This document shows, piece by piece, positions 1 through 13,923 of a stretch of 64,000 nucleotides of DNA; positions within the stretch are counted from its first letter, which is position 1, and each line of letters begins with the position of its first letter. The stretch spans positions 17,646,924 through 17,710,923 of the forward strand of contig CM070502.1 of the NCBI GenBank assembly GCA_036346375.1. Reading direction: 5' to 3'. Below the pieces are notes generated by a model, which saw only the letters and a list, made by a program, of their open reading frames with translations, did not search any database and was not told where the DNA came from. The DNA comes from Guadua angustifolia. Lineage: Eukaryota; Streptophyta; Magnoliopsida; Poales; Poaceae. The position numbers were made by a program, and so were the translations under genes.

Positions 1-3000
1 ATGAATATTTTTAATTTGAAAATAAATGTTTTTGAGTTTCCTTGGCATTGTTGGTTCTTATTTGAATTTTATTGGATTTTTTGTGTTGCATGGAAATTCA
101 ACAAATAGAATTAAAGAATGAAAAAGAGGAAAAAAGCAAAAATATAAAAAGTAAAAATTTTAGAAAATTTGCCACGAGAACCCTGATCATTCAATTAAAT
201 CATCTTAGCCAGCAATTGAGACTTTATGCATAAAATAATGAAGAAGTAAAAGGAAAAGATAACTTTTGAATCCAAAATAATATATTGTCGGAATTCACAT
301 AAAATAATGAAATCACAAATGAAGTTGAAAATTTTACATAAGCATTCTGAGATCAAGTCCTTTTGAAAAACAAAATTTGAAAACTAAAATACTTCAATTG
401 ATCTTAATCAAAAACAAAAATCCGAAACAAGAAAATTGATAGTCGCCGACGTGTGGGCCACTCGTCGATTTCCCGTTCTGTTGGCACATTGTTGAAACTC
501 CCAGTCAATGTCAGTGGCCCCAGAGTCTTGCTGCCGAATGCATCGTCCCCAACTCCGTTCCCTCCACTGGCGAAACCTTCGAAGCACTGAGTGCCGCACT
601 ACCAGCGATGACTGCCACGAATCCCACTCAATTCGCTGCTCTCCCTGGCTATAAACCATACCCCAGTGTTCACAAGGACTTCCTCCCTCATTCCCCCTCA
701 GTCCTCTTCACTTTCCTCAAGCCTGTGGCGCAAGAACTCATCCCGAAGCCGCCATTGCCGAAGCCTCTGCTACTCGGGCGCGAAGGGAAATCCAAGCCAT
801 AGAGCCAACCATTTCCAAATTCCCTTGAGAAGGAGCATCTCCAAGGCTCAAGCATTGAAAGCCCTCAAGAAAACCTGGTCTCCTCCATGCGAAATGTTCT
901 TTGCCACGGCAGCGCCCTTCTTCCTCGTGGATCGGCCAGTGGCAGAGCTCCCCGGAGTTTCTCCTCCCAGGTAAACCCTAGGAATGGAACCCCTAGCATC
1001 CACTCATGCTTATTTCGCCACCGATTTCACCTCTAATGAAGGAAACCTGTAGTTAAGTTAATTGTATCACCAGAATCTTCTTAGAGCCTCGAATATGTAC
1101 CCCAAATCAGTAGATTTAACTTGCATGAAACTAATTCTAAGCGAAATCAATTAAAGGTAAAGAACTATTTAGTCGTAGCCTAATATGATCGTTTAAGCTT
1201 TTTCATTAACTCGCAAAGCAGCTCATCTAAATCTGAATTTAGTAAAGAACAGCCTAGAAATGATCTTTAGATTATAATCTACAGCAATCTAAGAAAATAT
1301 TCTTATTTTATCTTGCTTCGAATCTGAATCCTAATTAAGCAAAACCCATGAGTAATAAGGTTAACAGAAATGTATTATGAATAGTGAATCAATGAACTTG
1401 CAACTAATGATTTTTTCTATTTAATCTTAACCAATTTTAGCATCTTGAATTCGTAAAATAAGATTAATAAATTCATAAAGAGCAATCCTTGTTCTTGTAA
1501 AGAGTTCATTCGTTTTGCTATCTATTTCTTCCGCTCTTATTGAAGTTAGTTATTTGCTTTGCTGTATTTTCCGTTGATCGACGTGTAGAACCCGACATCT
1601 CTATCTCCGTCCTCGCCGTCGTCAACCGCAATCCTCGCCTTTGTCGTAGTCAGTAATTAAGCAAGGCAAGCATCCTTTGACCATATTGATCCCAGTATTT
1701 TATATTCCTTTTGTGCATCAAATTGTTTTGTGCATGCGTTTACTTTATGTAAATTGCTATTTTGTGGATTGGTAGTTATACCTGTTGTCTCATGAATCTC
1801 CTTTGATGATTATGAAATGTGAACCTTGATAACCACAGAATAGGGCTAGACATCTCTTAATGTCATCTTGGGTATATACGTTCATATTAACTTGCTTAGC
1901 CATGCTTTAGTACCTGAGGAACAGATGATCATGATTAAAGTTGTTTCTGAAATGTTTTAAATGGAACCTGAAGGGTCCTTTTTGAGAAAATGGTTGCTGG
2001 TACCTTGATTAAAAATCCAAAATAAAACTATGCTTTGATGCGGGCGATTATTGGCAATAGCCGGTTGTGCAACAGGAATTGCACGTAGTGTAGGGTGGAG
2101 TATCGCCCGTGTCAGTTTAAGGACCGAGCAATGGGACGTTATTAATCCAAGATTTCCGTGCAACCACGAGAGCTATTTATGGGGTAGCCTTAGCCTATTA
2201 AGTTATTTAGACTTGGCTTTGTTCTTTGGTAGGCGGGAGCTAGCGCAAGCATTCCCGTTTGGTCTGCTTGGACGGGTTTCACCCCACGCAACGGTGTACG
2301 CCCTGCCGTGTTTAGAAACGTTGTGTTGGGTGTGTGAAAGTGGATCCACGGCTTGGGTGTGTGTTTCTAGTTCTATGGCAGGGGTTAACGTCCCGGGCTG
2401 GACCAAAGCCACGTCTAGGTAATGTAACGACTATGTATGGTCGAAAGACCATGACTTGTGGGTAAAGTTGTACACCTCTGCAGAGTTTAAATCTAATTGA
2501 TTAGCCGCGCTCGCGGTCATGAGCACTTGGTGAAGTCATTCCAATGTTAGATGTTTATTATTTTCAAAATGGCTTGGTATCATTTGTTTTGCAACTGTGC
2601 TTTGTGTCAAAGGGCCGACAGTTATGGATTTCAGGAATGTGAATGATTCGTCACTCACGTCATGAAGGACTGTGAGTGTTATTATGCTTTACTTATTTGT
2701 TATCAATCAATCTTGTTTTTTATAAATTCCGTTTGCAAATAACTTGATTTACAAATTCAATTTCGCTTTATGCAAATTAACTGTAGAAGCCTTTCCTTTG
2801 AAATGGCTGCATGTATTGTAGGTTTTGCTCAAGTCTTGCTAAGTCGTAAAGTACTCACCCTTGCCTAATTATTATGTAGGTGGTTGAGTTAAGCGCTTGA
2901 GTCTCTTTTAAATCGCAGGTTGCGGATTTTCTTCGTCGTGTTCTATCTAGAGTTTATGCTCGGTCGATTTGTTGAGGATTGAATGGGTACACTACAAGGC

Positions 3001-3192
3001 TTCGCTTCTTTTGCTGCTAGACTCTTTGAGTTGTAATATTTATTTGTATAATCGTTTCCGCTTAATTAATTTGTTGTATAGTTGTGATTCCAATTGTTGA
3101 AATGTGCGTCCTAGCTATTGATCCAGGGACTAGTACTGCAAGCACATTAGATTTCCATTTTTGCATTCTGTGTAAAAATGGGGGTCCTCACA
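1..3192 (+). mobile_element. Element A, 5' LTR (Ty3/gypsy, truncated by window start)
   Basis: Positions 1-3192 repeat the sequence from 9242 to 13923, and the copy ends in CCTCACA directly before a primer binding site, so this is the 5' LTR. About 31 bp of its start lie outside the window. It lacks a 1,518-bp block present in the 3' LTR; the join is at about 1046. It also carries many small differences from the 3' copy, often at CAG/CTG sites. No convincing gene lies inside; short open frames here are incidental. Confidence 0.9.
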
Positions 3193-3208
3193 GATGGTAT
3201 CAGAGCTA
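3193..3208 (+). other. Primer binding site of element A
   Basis: Immediately after the LTR end lies TGGTATCAGAGC (3195-3206), the usual complement of the initiator methionine tRNA 3' end used by plant gypsy elements to prime minus-strand DNA synthesis. Confidence 0.9.
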
Positions 3209-6200
3209 TACTGACCGTAGGATAAACCTTAGATAGAATGGTCGATAGCATTGGAGTAAGCAAATTCAAAAGTTTATTTTCAAAAGTTACTGAATTGCAA
3301 AATGTAGGCCTTGCTATTCTTTTCCTCTTCTTAAGATTCTATTCTTACCCCTACAGTCATTTGGATTTGTAAACAAACTCTTCTTTCCTGAAAAAGAAAT
3401 CCTCGTCATAGTTTATCTACACTGTTTGCTTCGGAGAGGTATGAGACTTGTCGCTACCATGCTTCCTGCCAACCGATGAAGACGCAACATCTACGCCAAC
3501 CATTCTAAGAAAACATGCACGGTAACCGCCACTTTCGACAAAGGTATAGCACAACTTGAAGATGCTACTTCACAAAGAGACAAGATCACCCATCAAGAAA
3601 AGGCGAGGATTAGAATGTAGTAGGATCAAACTTAAGGTAAGAACCCTCACGCAGTAGCATATTATTCCGCTCTAGTTATAAAGAGCAATGTATGTTGTCG
3701 TTCTGTGTGCTACTTGAAATTGGTTTTTATTTTGATTTTGAATGCCAGGACTGATTTATATGTGAACTTAACCTCTAAGGTTAAAGTTCATAATAAGTTG
3801 TCCTCATGTACGAATAGGGAAAACTCAACCCATAGGATGAATAAGAAATCATGAAATAGCTCATCTTATCTTTTTAGAAAGCTTCATACAAACTTGTCCC
3901 TTCTTCGGTATAAATTCTTACTTGTGTAACCATTAGAGTCATTAGTCTTTCTTGAAAATTTAATCTCATCAAGATTAGTAGTATAGTCTCTATTACCACT
4001 CTTAGCCTTGCTTGAGATCACGCCATTCATATATAAACCAAGTTAAGGTCTTACCACATTAGCAACCACCAAACTAAGTTAAACTGCTCTAATCTAGCTA
4101 GAACCTAATCTTTTCCCATAATAATTTCTAACCATGAAAGTGAACTAGAATCGAACTCTATTTTCTAAAATAAATATGAAAAGAGTAACATTAGTTGTAT
4201 ACGATACTCTTTTCCCATCTATAGAATTTAATCTCTTCATCTATCTACTTATTTCCTCAGATAGAATTTTCTTCTACTCCTAAGTTATTCTTTTAGTAAT
4301 ATTTCTCTCCCTGTCTTTTTGCAAAATGGAAATTACCAACAAACTTGTTGAGAACAATTTAAGCAACAAGTTAGCAACGTCATGATGTTTGCATCAACAA
4401 CTTCAAGAAGATGGAAATAACGAGCAGCACAACCTCTCCAACTTCATAGAAGCCTCGGAAGACTAACGCAGCAAGTGGCGCAAAGTTTAAAAGAAACTCG
4501 TCACTGAATAGTCTACGTTAGAACATAGCAGTATACGAGCTACATATTATTCTAGCTATATAGTACACCTTTTATACATAAATACATATGGCAGTACAAA
4601 TAAGAACTATAGATGCCCTTCCTATATACTAAGTTGAATATATATAGTTTTACTGTGTTACTGAAATTTTGTTGTAGATCTTTTCTATTGCTTTCGGGTT
4701 ACTCTCGTAAAGGTTAAACCACTAGGTTGAAATTTGCGATGTGTTAACCCTGCTTAATAAGAACATTTTAATTAAGAAGATTTTACAGAATGAAATGTTG
4801 CCGTATAAACCAAGCCAAAAACTACTTAACCCACATAGAAACTTTTCATAAAATAATATTTTAAAGAATGAAATGTTGTCAGTAAACCCAACAAAATTCC
4901 ATCTAAGTAATTTTACTCTAATAAATATCGCATGGGATGCCCGTGACCCAATCTATCAATACGTCCATTAGGGACAACAAGATTCTCAATCCTTGCAAAG
5001 TTGATCGTTTACCTCGGCTCATTCTTTGAATTGTTGCTGCCTTACTCAATGTAAACTTTCACTTCATATTTATGTTTTACAAGGTCACCTTGAATGAGAT
5101 TTATTTGCCACTAATCTCATTAATATTCATTGAGTTATTCGAATAGCGATTGTATTTGAATACTCCCCTTGAAGTCAACCTTTGGCTCTCTCCAAACAAT
5201 TCTGGTTAAGATGCATCCTTTTATTCATCTTAAACGTTTTAACATATTGTGTGCCTCTTCTTACACTAATTTGTTCTTGCTAACGATTCTCAGTACAAAT
5301 TGTTAAAGCACCTTATCTACGTTGCAAGAACCCAACTAAGAAAAATGAATGCCAAAATCTCCAACCTTGGCACTAATGGTTGCTGTAATCGAATAAAAGC
5401 ATCATACACAAACTTTTCTGCTCCATGACAGCAAGCAACCAACTCTCTGTGTCTTGGCCAAAGCCAAACATCAACATTACATTGATTGCCCATTTGTCGC
5501 CCTTGCTCCTTTAAATGCAAGATTACCCCTGTTAATTTCTTTGCCACGGCAACCTTTAGAACCGGCGTCGACCTCAGCTGGAAATTTCAAAGCCAATTGC
5601 TAGCCAATCTCGTCGCATGTAATTAAATTGTCCTTGTCAGCACTGTCATATCGTCCCATGGATTAAATCAACCAAGGAAAGCTGATCATCGTCATAACAC
5701 TCCTTCCATGCTAAAGTTGATGTGGTAGTTTTTCTTTTCTTCCCTTGCCGATTGCTGCTACAGCAGAGCATCATTCCGCTAGTGTTCCAATTGACGTTGT
5801 GTGAATCGAATCCAACACTTGCGGCGCGTTCATTGCCCATATCTTCCCGAAGTACACTGCCACGGCTATAGCGGCCAGAGTCATTAAGGTCGTCCTCATT
5901 TGAACCCTATTGGTTACCATCACCGCAAATACACTCAGTTGTTAAGCTTCTCCTGTTTCTTTGGTCAATCAAATGGTGAAAACAACAATTGTTGCACAGA
6001 CCCGCTGCAACTTGGCTGCCTTTGCTCACATCCGTTCACATTTTGTGGAAACATTTTCATTTCTTTTAAATACCTGACCAGGAACATACTTCTATACCTT
6101 ATTTGATGCCTACACACTGTTCTTTGAAATGTTGTTAATCCAGTCGATCCGAAGATTATGCTTGCACTCGCTATGGAGAAATAGGCCATGCTGTTGATGA

Positions 6201-7380
6201 AAGTGCAATCAATTGCTTTAGCTGTGAAGGAAATTATTCTACCGAAAATCGTCACCCATTTATACTTGATGCCACCATCCTTGTCTCTTGTAAATATCGA
6301 TTGCGCTCAGTTCAATGCCCCTTGATTCATTAGTCACCACTCCAATTCAAAGTCAATGAGAGAAATTCGATTCTTGATTGCTCAAGATTTGGTGATCAAA
6401 AGAGGAAGAAAACTAGCCATTCGAGAAAAGGTCGCTTAAAGAATATACTAAGAAGAACAACTACCGCTTATAGCCATAATTATCCGTCGGGATAATGGTT
6501 CGATGATTTTCTCTAGAAAAATTCTAGTTATTCACCGTACCATCCCAACCAACCGTCACATATGTGAAACCGGTGAAAATAAAACGCACACAAACTCCTC
6601 CGAGTTGGCGAAAATCTCACTCACCAACTATCGCCTTTGCTTTGATCTCAAATCATTAGGCAATGGCGATTAGCCATGATTCTTGCCATATATAGGATCT
6701 GGTCTTTCTTTAGTCCGAGCCTAGGATTTGTATTTTCCTTTTCTCGCCAAGCATGCAACCCTAGGTGATTATACGTTCAGAATGCCTTTCGCTATTGGTA
6801 CCAATCCTTCCTCATGCAATTCAAAGAACTGTAGACATCCACCGCTATCACAAACATTCTGGTGCTTTCCTTGTTTTGCATCCTTGCAAAAATCCTCCTT
6901 CACGAATCTACATGTGAAGTGAACTAGTGTCGTGAACTTGAAACTAGTTGTTTGTCCTAGTCTGCTTTTCCTTTGAAAACAGACTTGTCATCTTCGAGTG
7001 ATGATTCCTTTCAAACTCTGTCATGCCGCATAGGAAATATCACTTAAGGAATTAAAGAAACAACACCTAGTTCTAACTACCTTCACTAAGAGCGTAGTAA
7101 ATATCAATTGCCAACGCCATGTTCCTGATTCGATAAAGAAAATTATTAGACTAAAGGATGTTCTAGAAAGCAACAAATTGAAGTTCACAAAATAATATTA
7201 AGCATACCCTTGTATCGATAAGATACCATGTGAAAAGCGGAACAATTCATTTGTCACAAAAGGAACCATGTTGCTAAACGACGCGTCGCAAGTTGAACAA
7301 ATATATTCTACAACCATAACCATGCTAGAAATTTCATCACCAGTATTATAACTCCAAGAGTAGAAGAAATAAGATTTGAA
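3209..7380 (+). mobile_element. Element A internal region, 5' part, no recognisable coding
   Basis: This is AT-rich sequence between the primer site and the first recognisable coding relic. The first 150 bp resemble the same position in element D (a shared run near TTAGATAGAATGGTCG, 3231-3246). No reading frame over 125 codons and no gag, protease or reverse transcriptase motif is visible. Either the coding region has decayed beyond recognition or this is a non-autonomous derivative filled with unrelated sequence. Confidence 0.6.
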
Positions 7381-7385
7381 GCGGG

Positions 7386-7620
7386 TTGCTCGAAGAATCG
7401 CTTAAAGAAGAGGCGCGAACAAAGATACTTGTCCCTAAAAGAATTTTGCTTAACTTCATTCTCCATCTCAATCACCATCTGTTCATCCTCCAACAACACC
7501 AATGGACAGGTTATCGATATGCAAAACCGAAAAGCCCATTTCATTCGTTTCTCTGTGGTAAACATGGACGTTACACCTATACTTGCCCAAGGAAAAGAAA
7601 ATCAACCACTCTTAGACACG
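7386..7620 (+). pseudogene. Possible decayed gag zinc-knuckle of element A
   Basis: A plus-strand frame contains SFLCGKHGRYTYTCPRKRK near 7546-7602. The spacing matches a CCHC knuckle (C-x2-C-x4-H-x4-C), but the first Cys is Ser and the His is Arg. About 290 bp downstream another frame reads FYNIGKHPFCGF, which could be a second broken knuckle. The polarity and location agree with a gag C-terminus, but only about 1 kb remains between here and the integrase tail, so most of pol is missing. This could be a chance match. Confidence 0.35.
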
Positions 7621-8639
7621 CATTCAATCGACACAAAATGATTAATCCAAGTCATTCAAAACAATTACCTAAATCAGTCGCTTAATGAAGCATGGTGGGC
7701 CCATAACCCACATGTCCCAGGATTTGCGAACAAACAATTCCTTAGATGTATATTAATCCAACCCAAAATGTCAATCCAGTCATTCATGGCATTTACCTAC
7801 AACGCTAATTCGCAAAAAGAAGCTTATGATCTACTCTTTGATCCTAGTCACTTCCTAATTACCTGTTCTATAATATTGGCAAACACCCTTTTTGTGGTTT
7901 CGAATAAAACGGATAATGTCACTTGTATCAATCGAGAAGAATTTGGACGCTTCACCAACATCTGCCCGAGAAGAGTTCTACATCGCCTTGTCAAGAAAGA
8001 CATTAGTAACTTTTAGGCTGTCTCACAAACTTAGAAAACATCAAATACTTAGAACAACCCCGGCTTCAATATCAGGCTCTGAATATAGACATCCTTTTCA
8101 TGCGATTGCACCCGGCACTTGTTGTGATATTGAGTACGTCCTTGTATATTCAATTCCTGCAATCAATCTTTTGGCCCTGTACATTTCATTCCTTCATAGT
8201 TGCCAAATCCAAAGAAAATCAAAACTCTCTATCTGCTAAAATAATCAGACAAATTGAATCATCAGGACCATCTTATATTCTTTCTATCTCAACCCAATAC
8301 TCGAATTATCTCTACCTTGTTTATAATTTAAGGCCAACCCAAAATGACGTTTATTCTCGGCTCATTTCATCAGCTGATGTCGAACTATATAAGTCAATCA
8401 TTGTATTCAAATATCCCTGTTGGTATTAAACGTTCGATTCTTCCCAAATAAATCTAATGACAATGCAACCTTCCTTTTGCCTCAAAGATTCTATATATAC
8501 CACATACCACTCTCTAAATTAGCTTATCCTTATTAAACAATACTAATTATACAATCAAAATAGATACGTAGAAAATATTAATATCTCTCATCTGCTTACC
8601 TAAAACTCAAATAGAATTCTTCTCTATTTCTGACACGTC

Positions 8640-9150
8640 AACTTAGAATCGCAAGACGAAGGTCCAGTAAAGCAATTACAATGAAGACGATGGATCAACA
8701 GAACGATAAGTCACCTCCGATAAAGAATTCCCAAATCTATCTCATCCTCAAGATTTGCAAAGTTCGTGGTATTCACCGTTTCCACATCCGAAATAACTTG
8801 GCGCTGCGATATATTAGGCCATATCGTATCGTTGAAGATGAAAGAAAAAGAAAACATATAAATCGGAGTTGCCATCTCACCTATCCAGTATTCATAATGT
8901 CTTTGGAGTATCACAATTGAGGAAAATGTCTTCATCTTCCTTCTAAGCTCTTCTAGCTAAATGAAATTGATCTACAATCTGATTTAACTTATCGAAAGCA
9001 TCCGACTAGAATCTTAAAAGAAGCTAAGCGCCACACTTGTAATAAACCCCACAAGATGATCAAGATTCAGCGAAGCAATCACCCTGAAGAAGAAGCAACT
9101 TGGAAACGAGAAGACCGACTCAAGGAAGAGTTTCCTGACTTCTTTTAGAA
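8640..9150 (+). pseudogene. Element A pol remnant: integrase C-terminus and chromodomain-like tail
   Basis: Three pieces in order match the end of chromovirus pol. The first is HRFHIRNNLALRYIRPYRIVE (about 8772-8834), the GPY/F-type module of the integrase C-terminus. The second is LSSIHNVFGVSQLRK (about 8882-8926), the usual bridge to the chromodomain. The third is an EEEATWKREDRLKEEFPDFF tail ending in a stop near 9150, equivalent to the tail of element C at 22.9 kb. The frame changes between pieces. The integrase core, RNase H and reverse transcriptase expected upstream are not recognisable. Confidence 0.75.
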
Positions 9151-9191
9151 ATACTTTTCCTTTAGACCCGCCAAATCTCGGGGTCGAGATT

Positions 9192-9210
9192 TCTGTAAGG
9201 GGGGTAGATC
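9192..9210 (+). other. Polypurine tract of element A
   Basis: GTAAGGGGGGTAGATC lies directly before the 3' LTR. A purine run at this position primes plus-strand DNA synthesis in LTR retrotransposons, and the same arrangement is seen in elements C and D. Confidence 0.8.
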
Positions 9211-12200
9211 TATAACATCCTGAAAATTCAATAAAGTGAAAATGAATATTTTTAATTTGAAAATAAATGTTTTTGAGTTTCCTCGGCATTGTTGGTTCTT
9301 ATTTGAATTTTATTGGATTTTTGTGTTGCATGGAAATTCAACAAATAGAATTAAAGAATGAAAAAGAGGAAAAAGGCAAAAATATAAAAAGTAAAAATTT
9401 TAGAAAATTTTCCACGAGAACCACGATCATTCAATTAAATCATCTTAGCTAAAGAATTGAGATTTTATGCATAAAATAATGAAGAAGTAAAAGGAAAAGA
9501 TAACTTTTGAATCCAAAATAATATATTGTCGAATTCACATAAAATAATGAAATCACAAATGAAGTTGAAAATTTTACATAAGCATTCGAGATCAAGTCCT
9601 TTTGAAAACAAAATTTGAAAACTAAAATACTTCAATTGATCTTAATCAAAAACAAAAATCGAAACAAGAAAATTGATAGTCGCCGACGTGTGGGCCACTC
9701 GTCGATTTCCGTTCGTTGGCACATTGTTGAAACTCCGACCACCGTTAGTGGCCCTGCAGTCTTCTCTGCTGCATGCATCGTCCCCAACTCCGCTCCTCCA
9801 TCGCGAAACCTTCGCCTTCGAGTCTTTGCACTACCGCCGATGATCGCCACGAATCCCACTCAATCCGCCGCTCTCCTGGCTATAAACCATACCCGGTGTT
9901 CGCAAGGACTTCCTCCTCATTCCCCTCGGTCCCTTCACTTTCCTCAAGCACATGGCGCAAGAACTCATCCCGCCGCCATTGCGAAGCCTCTACTACTCGG
10001 TATGACGGAAATCCAAGCCATAGAGCCAACCATTTCCAAATTCCTTGAGAAGGAGCATCTCAAGGCTCAAGCATCGAAAGCCCTCAAAAAACTGGTCTCC
10101 TCCATGCGAAATGTTGCCGCGGCCGTCGCTTCTTCTTCCGTGGTGGACGGCCGCCAAGCGAGCTCCCGAATTTCTCCTCCAGTAAACCCTAGGAATGGAA
10201 CCCCTAGCATCCACTCATGCTTATTTCGCCACCGATTTCACCTCTAATGGCCTTGTCTTCTTCTTCCACCTTCCGCCGCTTTGGACCTCATTGTACCCTT
10301 GCTGCTGCGTCTCCTGGCCGAATCGGTTCCCCTCCGGACTCGCTGCCGTCTTGATCCTCTGGTGCCGTCCCCTCACGGAGATCCACCGGAGTACCCTTCA
10401 CGCCAGCCCTAGAAGCCCTCTGTTTTTACGTCTCTGCGATGGGCCCAGAAGTCTGGGCGCCAGAGGTGGAAGAAGATGAGTGAGCCAAAAGGCGTTTTCC
10501 TTTGGGTAAAGCGTATTTCATTAATCCAATACAATTTCCAAATCGGTTTCATGTTCAACCATGAATATCTTCGTGGTTTTAATTCAATCCCGATGAAATA
10601 AATTTGTATAATCATCTAAAATGAGAAAGAATCTAAATATATAAAAATATTTAATTTTTGAACTCTTGTATAATTATTTAATTTAAACTTTGATTAGGAT
10701 GTTAATGAGAAATTGTGTATAATAAACCATGAAGAGATGAAATCAGTATTCATGGGATTTTAGGACCAGGATGTATTCAAATATACAAATACATTTAATT
10801 TTTGATCTAAGTTTAATTCGTTTGTTTAAACAACCAGTAGTAAAGCTCAATAGGGCCATTAATAGAAATGAGTGTATAATAGTTCATAAAATCATATAAG
10901 AAAAGAATATGTGCTTCTGGGATTGTAATAAACCTAATCGTGCAAAAATATTTAATCTTAGAACCAAGTTTAATATAATTGCTTGTTAATCATCATTGAA
11001 CCCTATTATGGCCATTTACAAAGTAATAGCATAATGGCTCACAAAATGATAAAGTAATTTGTATTAAGTTCCTAGAAACAGTAAGGATCCATGTATACAA
11101 CAATGTTTAAGATCAGGTTTAATTAGCATTCTCTTAATGAAAAGAAATGTTAATTATGACAACAAGTAAATGGATAATCTATTGCAATTGAAGTTAAAAT
11201 AATCCCAAACCAGCTTTGAAACATTCCTAGGATTGCTACCTGCTAACACCTGAAAAATGAATTAAAGATCCTGTATAATGTAGTTGTAAACGTTAAATGA
11301 AGTTAGCCGATTTAGCGTTAGTCATCATGGTCAATTAGACTATTTCAGCAATAGATAAAATATCACATCCAAATACTAAAATCAGTAAAATCAGTTTAGT
11401 AACGTTGTACAAAGTTTATACTATCATATTCTATAAAAAGAATCTTATTCCATTAAGGTTCACATATTAATATTGTTAGTACAAAACCCTTAAGTATTAA
11501 CCATTCACTTCGCGTTCTTGCCGATTTTGTAAACGTAAACTTTACAATGCCGCTTAAGCCTTTTTAACCAATGAATATAATGTATCAGCCAAAGCCTAAA
11601 ATTTATGAAATTAGCTTAGAATTGTTATACAAAGTATAAATCGTCTTATTGTGAAGAAATAACCATACTTCATCATGTTTTGCATATTAATCTTAGCAGC
11701 TGAATAACCCTAAGTAATCACATTCCTTTAGACTTTAATGCGAATGGATACACCTTAGGTAATAATGAAGGAAACCTGTAGTTAAGTTAATTGTATCACC
11801 AGAATCTTCTTAGAGCCTCGAATATGTACCCCAAATCAGTAGATTTAACTTGCATGAAACTAATTCTAAGCGAAATCAATTAAAGGTAAAGAACTATTTA
11901 GTCGTAGCCTAATATGATCGTTTAAGCTTTTTCATTAACTCGCAAAGCAGCTCATCTAAATCTGAATTTAGTAAAGAACAGCCTAGAAATGATCTTTAGA
12001 TTATAATCTACAGCAATCTAAGAAAATATTCTTATTTTGTCTTGCTTCGAATCTGAATCCTAATTAAGCAAAACCCATGAGTAATAAGGTTAACAGAAAT
12101 GTATTATGAATAGTGAATCAATGAACTTGCAACTAATGATTTATTCTATTTAATCTTAACCAATTTTAGCATCTTGAATTCATAAAATAAGATTAATAAA

Positions 12201-13923
12201 TTCATAAAGAGCAATCCTTGTTCTTGTAAAGAGTTCATTCGCTTTTGCTATCTATTTCTTTTCGCTCTTATTGAAGTTAGTTATTTGCTTTGTTTGATTT
12301 TCCGTTGATCGACGTAGAACCCGACGTCTCTATCTCCGTCCTCGCCGTCATCAATCGCAATCCTCGCCTTAAATGCGTAGTCGAGAATTAAGCAAGGCAA
12401 GCATCCTTTGACCATATTGATCCCAGTATTTTATATTCCTTTTGTGCATCAAATTGTTTTGTGCATGCTATTACTTTATGTAAATTGATATTTTGTGGAT
12501 TGGTAGTTATACCTGTTGTCTCGTGAATCTCCTTTGATGATTATGAAATGTGAACCTTGATAACCACAGAATAGGGCTTACATCTCTTAATGTCATCTTG
12601 GGTATATACGTTCATATTAACCTGCTTAGCCATGCTTTAGTACCTGAGGAACAGATGATCATGATTAAAGTCGTTTTTGAAATGTTTTAAATGGAACCTG
12701 AAGGGTCCTTTTTGAGAAAATGGTTGCTGGTACCTAGATTAAAAATCCAAAATAAAACTATGCTTTGATGCGGGCGATTATTGGCAATAGCCGGTTGTGC
12801 AACAGGAATTGCACGTAGTGTAGGGTGGAGTATCGCCCGTGTCAGTTTAAGGACCGAGCAATGGGACGTTATTGATCCAAGATTTCCGTGCAACCACGAG
12901 AGCTATTTATGGGGTAGCCTTAGCCTATTAAGTTATTTAGACTTGGCTTTGTTCTTTGGTATGCGGGAGCTAGCGCAAGCATTCCGCTTAGTCTGCTTGG
13001 ACGGGTTTCACCCCACGCAATCTGCACTACCGCCGTGTTTAGAAACGTTGTGTTGGGTGTGTGAAAGTGGATCCACGGCTTGGGTGTGTGTTTCTAGTTC
13101 TATGGCAGGGGTTAACGTCCCGAGCTGGACCAAAGCCACATCTAGGTAATGTAACGACTATGTATGGTCGAAAGACCATGACTTGTGGGTAAAGTTGTAC
13201 ACCTCTGCAGAGTTTAAATCTAATTGATTAGCCGCGCTTGCGGTCATGAGCACTTGGTGAAGTCATTCCAATGTTAGATGTTTATTATTTTCAAAATGGC
13301 TTGGTATCATTTGTTTTGCAACTGTGCTTTGTGTCAAAGGGCCGACAGTTATGGATTTCAGGAATGTGAATGATTCGTCGCTCACGTCATGGAGGACTGT
13401 GAGTGTTATTATGCTTTACTTATTTGTTATCAATCAATCTTGCTTTTTATAAATTTCATTTGCAAATAACTTGATTTACAAATTCAATTTCGCTTTATGC
13501 AAATTAACTGTAGAAGCCTTTCCTTTGAAATGGCCTGCATGTATTGTAGGTTTTGCTCAAGTCTTGCTGAGTACGTAAAGTACTCACCCTTGCCTAATTA
13601 TTATGTAGGTGGTTGAGTTAGCGCGGCTTCGAGTCTCTTTTCGTCGCAGGTTGCGGGATTTTCTTCGTCGTGTTCTATCTAGAGTTTATGCCTGGTCAGT
13701 TGTGCGGGATTGAATGGGTACACTACAAGGCTTCGCTTCTTTTGCTGCTAGACTCTTTGAGTTGTAATATTTATTTGTATAATCGTTTCCGCTTAATTAA
13801 TTTGTTGTATAGTTGTGATTCCAATTGTTGAAATGTGCGTGCTAGCTACTGATCCAGGGACTAGTACTGCAAGCACATTAGATTTCCATTTTTGCATTCT
13901 GTGTAAAAATGGGGGTCCTCACA
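9211..13923 (+). mobile_element. Element A, 3' LTR (4,713 bp, complete)
   Basis: It starts at TATAACATCC (probably TGTAACATCC with one change) after the polypurine tract and ends in CCTCACA. It is colinear with positions 1-3192, apart from the 10250-11767 block found only here. Near its 3' end are the CTCTGCAGAG palindrome (13203-13212) and the GAGTAC/GTACTC hairpin (13569-13585) that recur in the other gypsy LTRs of the window. The flank begins CGCGG. The matching target duplication would lie left of the window, so it cannot be tested here. Confidence 0.9.
10250..11767 (+). other. 1,518-bp LTR block absent from the 5' LTR
   Basis: The two LTRs of element A are colinear except here. The 5' copy joins TAATG directly to AAGGAAACC, whereas the 3' copy has TAATG at 10245-10249 and again at 11763-11767 with 1.5 kb between. 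One TAATG plus the intervening sequence is missing, as expected for a deletion between 5-bp direct repeats. The block begins GC-rich and becomes AT-rich, with no coding frame I would support. Confidence 0.8.

Noticed and set aside
2051..2422. 123-codon frame present in both LTRs of element A (also at 12781-13149)
   Set aside because: It recurs only because the LTR is duplicated. It overlaps an opposite-strand frame, the two copies diverge by frameshift near the end, and no domain is visible.
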